7,314 bases of DNA from positions 1 through 7,314 of the forward strand of contig JAADFY010000055.1 in the NCBI GenBank assembly GCA_013152625.1. The letters run 5' to 3'. Source of the DNA: Alphaproteobacteria bacterium (GTDB lineage Bacteria > Pseudomonadota > Alphaproteobacteria > Rhizobiales > Devosiaceae). The notes beneath the pieces are model-generated. The model had not been told where the DNA came from. It made no database searches and worked only from the letters and a program-made list of their open reading frames with translations. The position numbers were made by a program, and so were the translations under genes. Positions 6,275 to 7,314 of the stretch are shown here, in pieces. How positions within the stretch are numbered: the stretch's first letter is position 1; the number at the start of each line of letters is the position of its first letter.

Positions 6275-7249
6275 TCAGGTGGTACGCATATAGGCCTCGG
6301 CGGCATCGATGATTTCAGCCCCTGTTTCGCTCAAACGGCCATGGGCACGCACGACTTCGAGGCCTGAAAAGAACGCTTGTTTGTCCACCTGAAGCCCGCC
6401 CGCCGCCTCTGATTTTTCCTGTGGTGTTAAAACGTCAGATGCAAGCAATCCGGCAAGCGCGTGGTGCATGCGGGCGGAGACAAAAGTCGCATGATATATG
6501 CCATCCATGGGGCGCGGGTCCTGCCGCAGGGGCGAAGAGTATAATTCGTCATCGCCATTATACAAAAGCGGCTCGACAATGGTGGCGCCAAACAGCAAAG
6601 TATGGGCGGCTTCGTGCATGAGCGAAATTGCCATTTCAAGCTCATTGTCATGGCCTGTGGCATTGATCATCAGCGCCCCCCACAGCATGTAAGACGAGCC
6701 GCCGCCAAACTGATAGGGCGAGCCCGGCTCGCCTTTGGCAAAAATGATCTGGGATATCATGGCCCTTAGTTCACCGAAACTGTCGGCAAGGGCAGGCTCA
6801 AAACGCTCAAGGGCCAGGTGCAGATTGGTGCGCGCACGGGTTAATTCGTCGGGGGACGGCTGCAGAAAACGAAAAGCGGTTTTGGGGTCCGTGTCGAGCT
6901 TGTCGCGATATAGCGCTGCGTTTTCGCCCACAGCGCCGTCTTCGATGCCGCCAACGCTGAACAGTTCGCTCAAGGGCTTTTGGGCGCAAATCCGATCAAC
7001 GAGGGTTTGTGCCAAGCCCGGGTCACCGGCTTCAATGGCCGGGACCAGATCATAGTATAGGGCAAAAATGACCGGCCCGAACCGGCGTTGGCGAAGGGTC
7101 GTGATCTGGTCCTCAAGCGAATCGGCGGCCCAGCCCGGCTCTGTGCCTACCTGTTCGGCGATATGGGCCAGACTGTCAGCGAGCGCATGACGCATGCCCC
7201 GGTCGAGCCGGGCACCCCGGGCAGGATCGGGAGCAAAGACAAATGCCAT
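6275..7249 (-). CDS. HExxH protein, putative alpha-ketoglutarate-dependent peptide beta-hydroxylase
   Basis: The 324-residue protein resembles the HEXXH-domain family now linked to iron- and alpha-ketoglutarate-dependent peptide beta-hydroxylation in RiPP pathways. The helical N-terminal half (1-170) carries no motif I recognise. The core is SLMHEAAHTLLFG (209-221) with His212, Glu213 and His216 as the metal motif, then a conserved-looking block DDELYSSPLRQDPRPMDGIYHATFVSAR (within 233-260), where His253 or an acidic residue could be the third ligand. No signal peptide or membrane segment is seen, so it should be cytoplasmic. ATG 7249 is chosen; a TTG two codons upstream (7255) is also in frame, and an in-frame TGA closes the frame near the window edge. 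A candidate promoter sits just upstream. No precursor peptide, RiPP recognition element or partner enzyme is visible nearby. A zinc peptidase is the alternative, but the DGIYHATFV context favours the hydroxylase family. Confidence 0.82.
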   Translation of the reverse strand: MAFVFAPDPARGARLDRGMRHALADSLAHIAEQVGTEPGWAADSLEDQITTLRQRRFGPVIFALYYDLVPAIEAGDPGLAQTLVDRICAQKPLSELFSVGGIEDGAVGENAALYRDKLDTDPKTAFRFLQPSPDELTRARTNLHLALERFEPALADSFGELRAMISQIIFAKGEPGSPYQFGGGSSYMLWGALMINATGHDNELEMAISLMHEAAHTLLFGATIVEPLLYNGDDELYSSPLRQDPRPMDGIYHATFVSARMHHALAGLLASDVLTPQEKSEAAGGLQVDKQAFFSGLEVVRAHGRLSETGAEIIDAAEAYMRTT

Positions 7250-7272
7250 TGGCAAAACTTCGTTGTTACAGG

Positions 7273-7301
7273 ATTTTATTGTTGCAAGGCACCGGCGTCA
7301 C
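7273..7301 (-). promoter_or_regulatory. Candidate sigma-70 promoter for the HExxH gene
   Basis: On the minus strand, GTGACG (7301-7296, 4 of 6 to TTGACA) is followed after exactly 17 bases by TAAAAT (7278-7273, 5 of 6 to TATAAT). Transcription would begin near 7266, leaving a leader of about 17 bases before ATG 7249. It suggests the gene can be transcribed on its own. Confidence 0.45.
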
Positions 7302-7314
7302 ACGCCCCCAACCA

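Noticed and set aside
7250..7255. TTG start two codons upstream for the HExxH gene
   Set aside because: It is possible, but the ATG at 7249 is the more usual start and the difference is only two residues; the ribosome site is weak for both.
7256..7314. RiPP precursor upstream of the HExxH gene
   Set aside because: Only 59 bases are available, holding a candidate promoter and an in-frame TGA; no short peptide frame with a ribosome site is present.

Overview
The window looks like chromosomal DNA of a GC-rich alphaproteobacterium. The evidence is the codon use, the protein families (a GtrA protein paired with a large STT3-like membrane protein, a polar amino acid ABC transporter, a small-subunit catalase), a candidate Irr-type iron-control box, and intergenic palindromes built around CCGATAA/TTATCGG, which resemble the short palindromes common in Hyphomicrobiales (Rhizobiales). 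No species can be named from sequence alone.

Layout. (1) 1-1747, minus: the first 582 codons of a large multi-spanning GT-C-type membrane protein whose end lies outside the window. (2) 1883-2302, plus: a GtrA-family four-helix membrane protein transcribed divergently from it; the two probably act in lipid-linked sugar transfer to surface glycans or glycoconjugates. (3) 2323-2523, minus: a 66-residue two-helix membrane protein of unknown function, convergent with gtrA. (4) 2524-2826: a 303-bp gene-free stretch with two copies of a 50-bp imperfect palindrome, one of them interrupted by 41 bp. (5) 4507-2827, minus: a periplasmic solute-binding protein followed by its permease, with a GC-rich hairpin between them and no ATPase in the window. 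(6) 6080-4635, minus: a complete small-subunit heme catalase with a good intrinsic terminator after it and a candidate Irr box upstream. (7) 7249-6275, minus: an HExxH protein resembling the putative alpha-ketoglutarate-dependent peptide beta-hydroxylases linked to RiPP modification, with its own candidate promoter at the window edge.

How the genes work together. Only two links are firm: the binding protein and permease form one uptake system, and the GT-C protein and GtrA share a divergent control region in a plausible glycan pathway. The catalase and the HExxH protein are adjacent and co-oriented, but a 194-bp gap and candidate control elements suggest separate units. The most interesting points are the possible peptide hydroxylase without a visible precursor peptide, the interrupted palindromic repeat pair, and the iron-box-like site before the catalase. 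No wholly new system can be demonstrated here.
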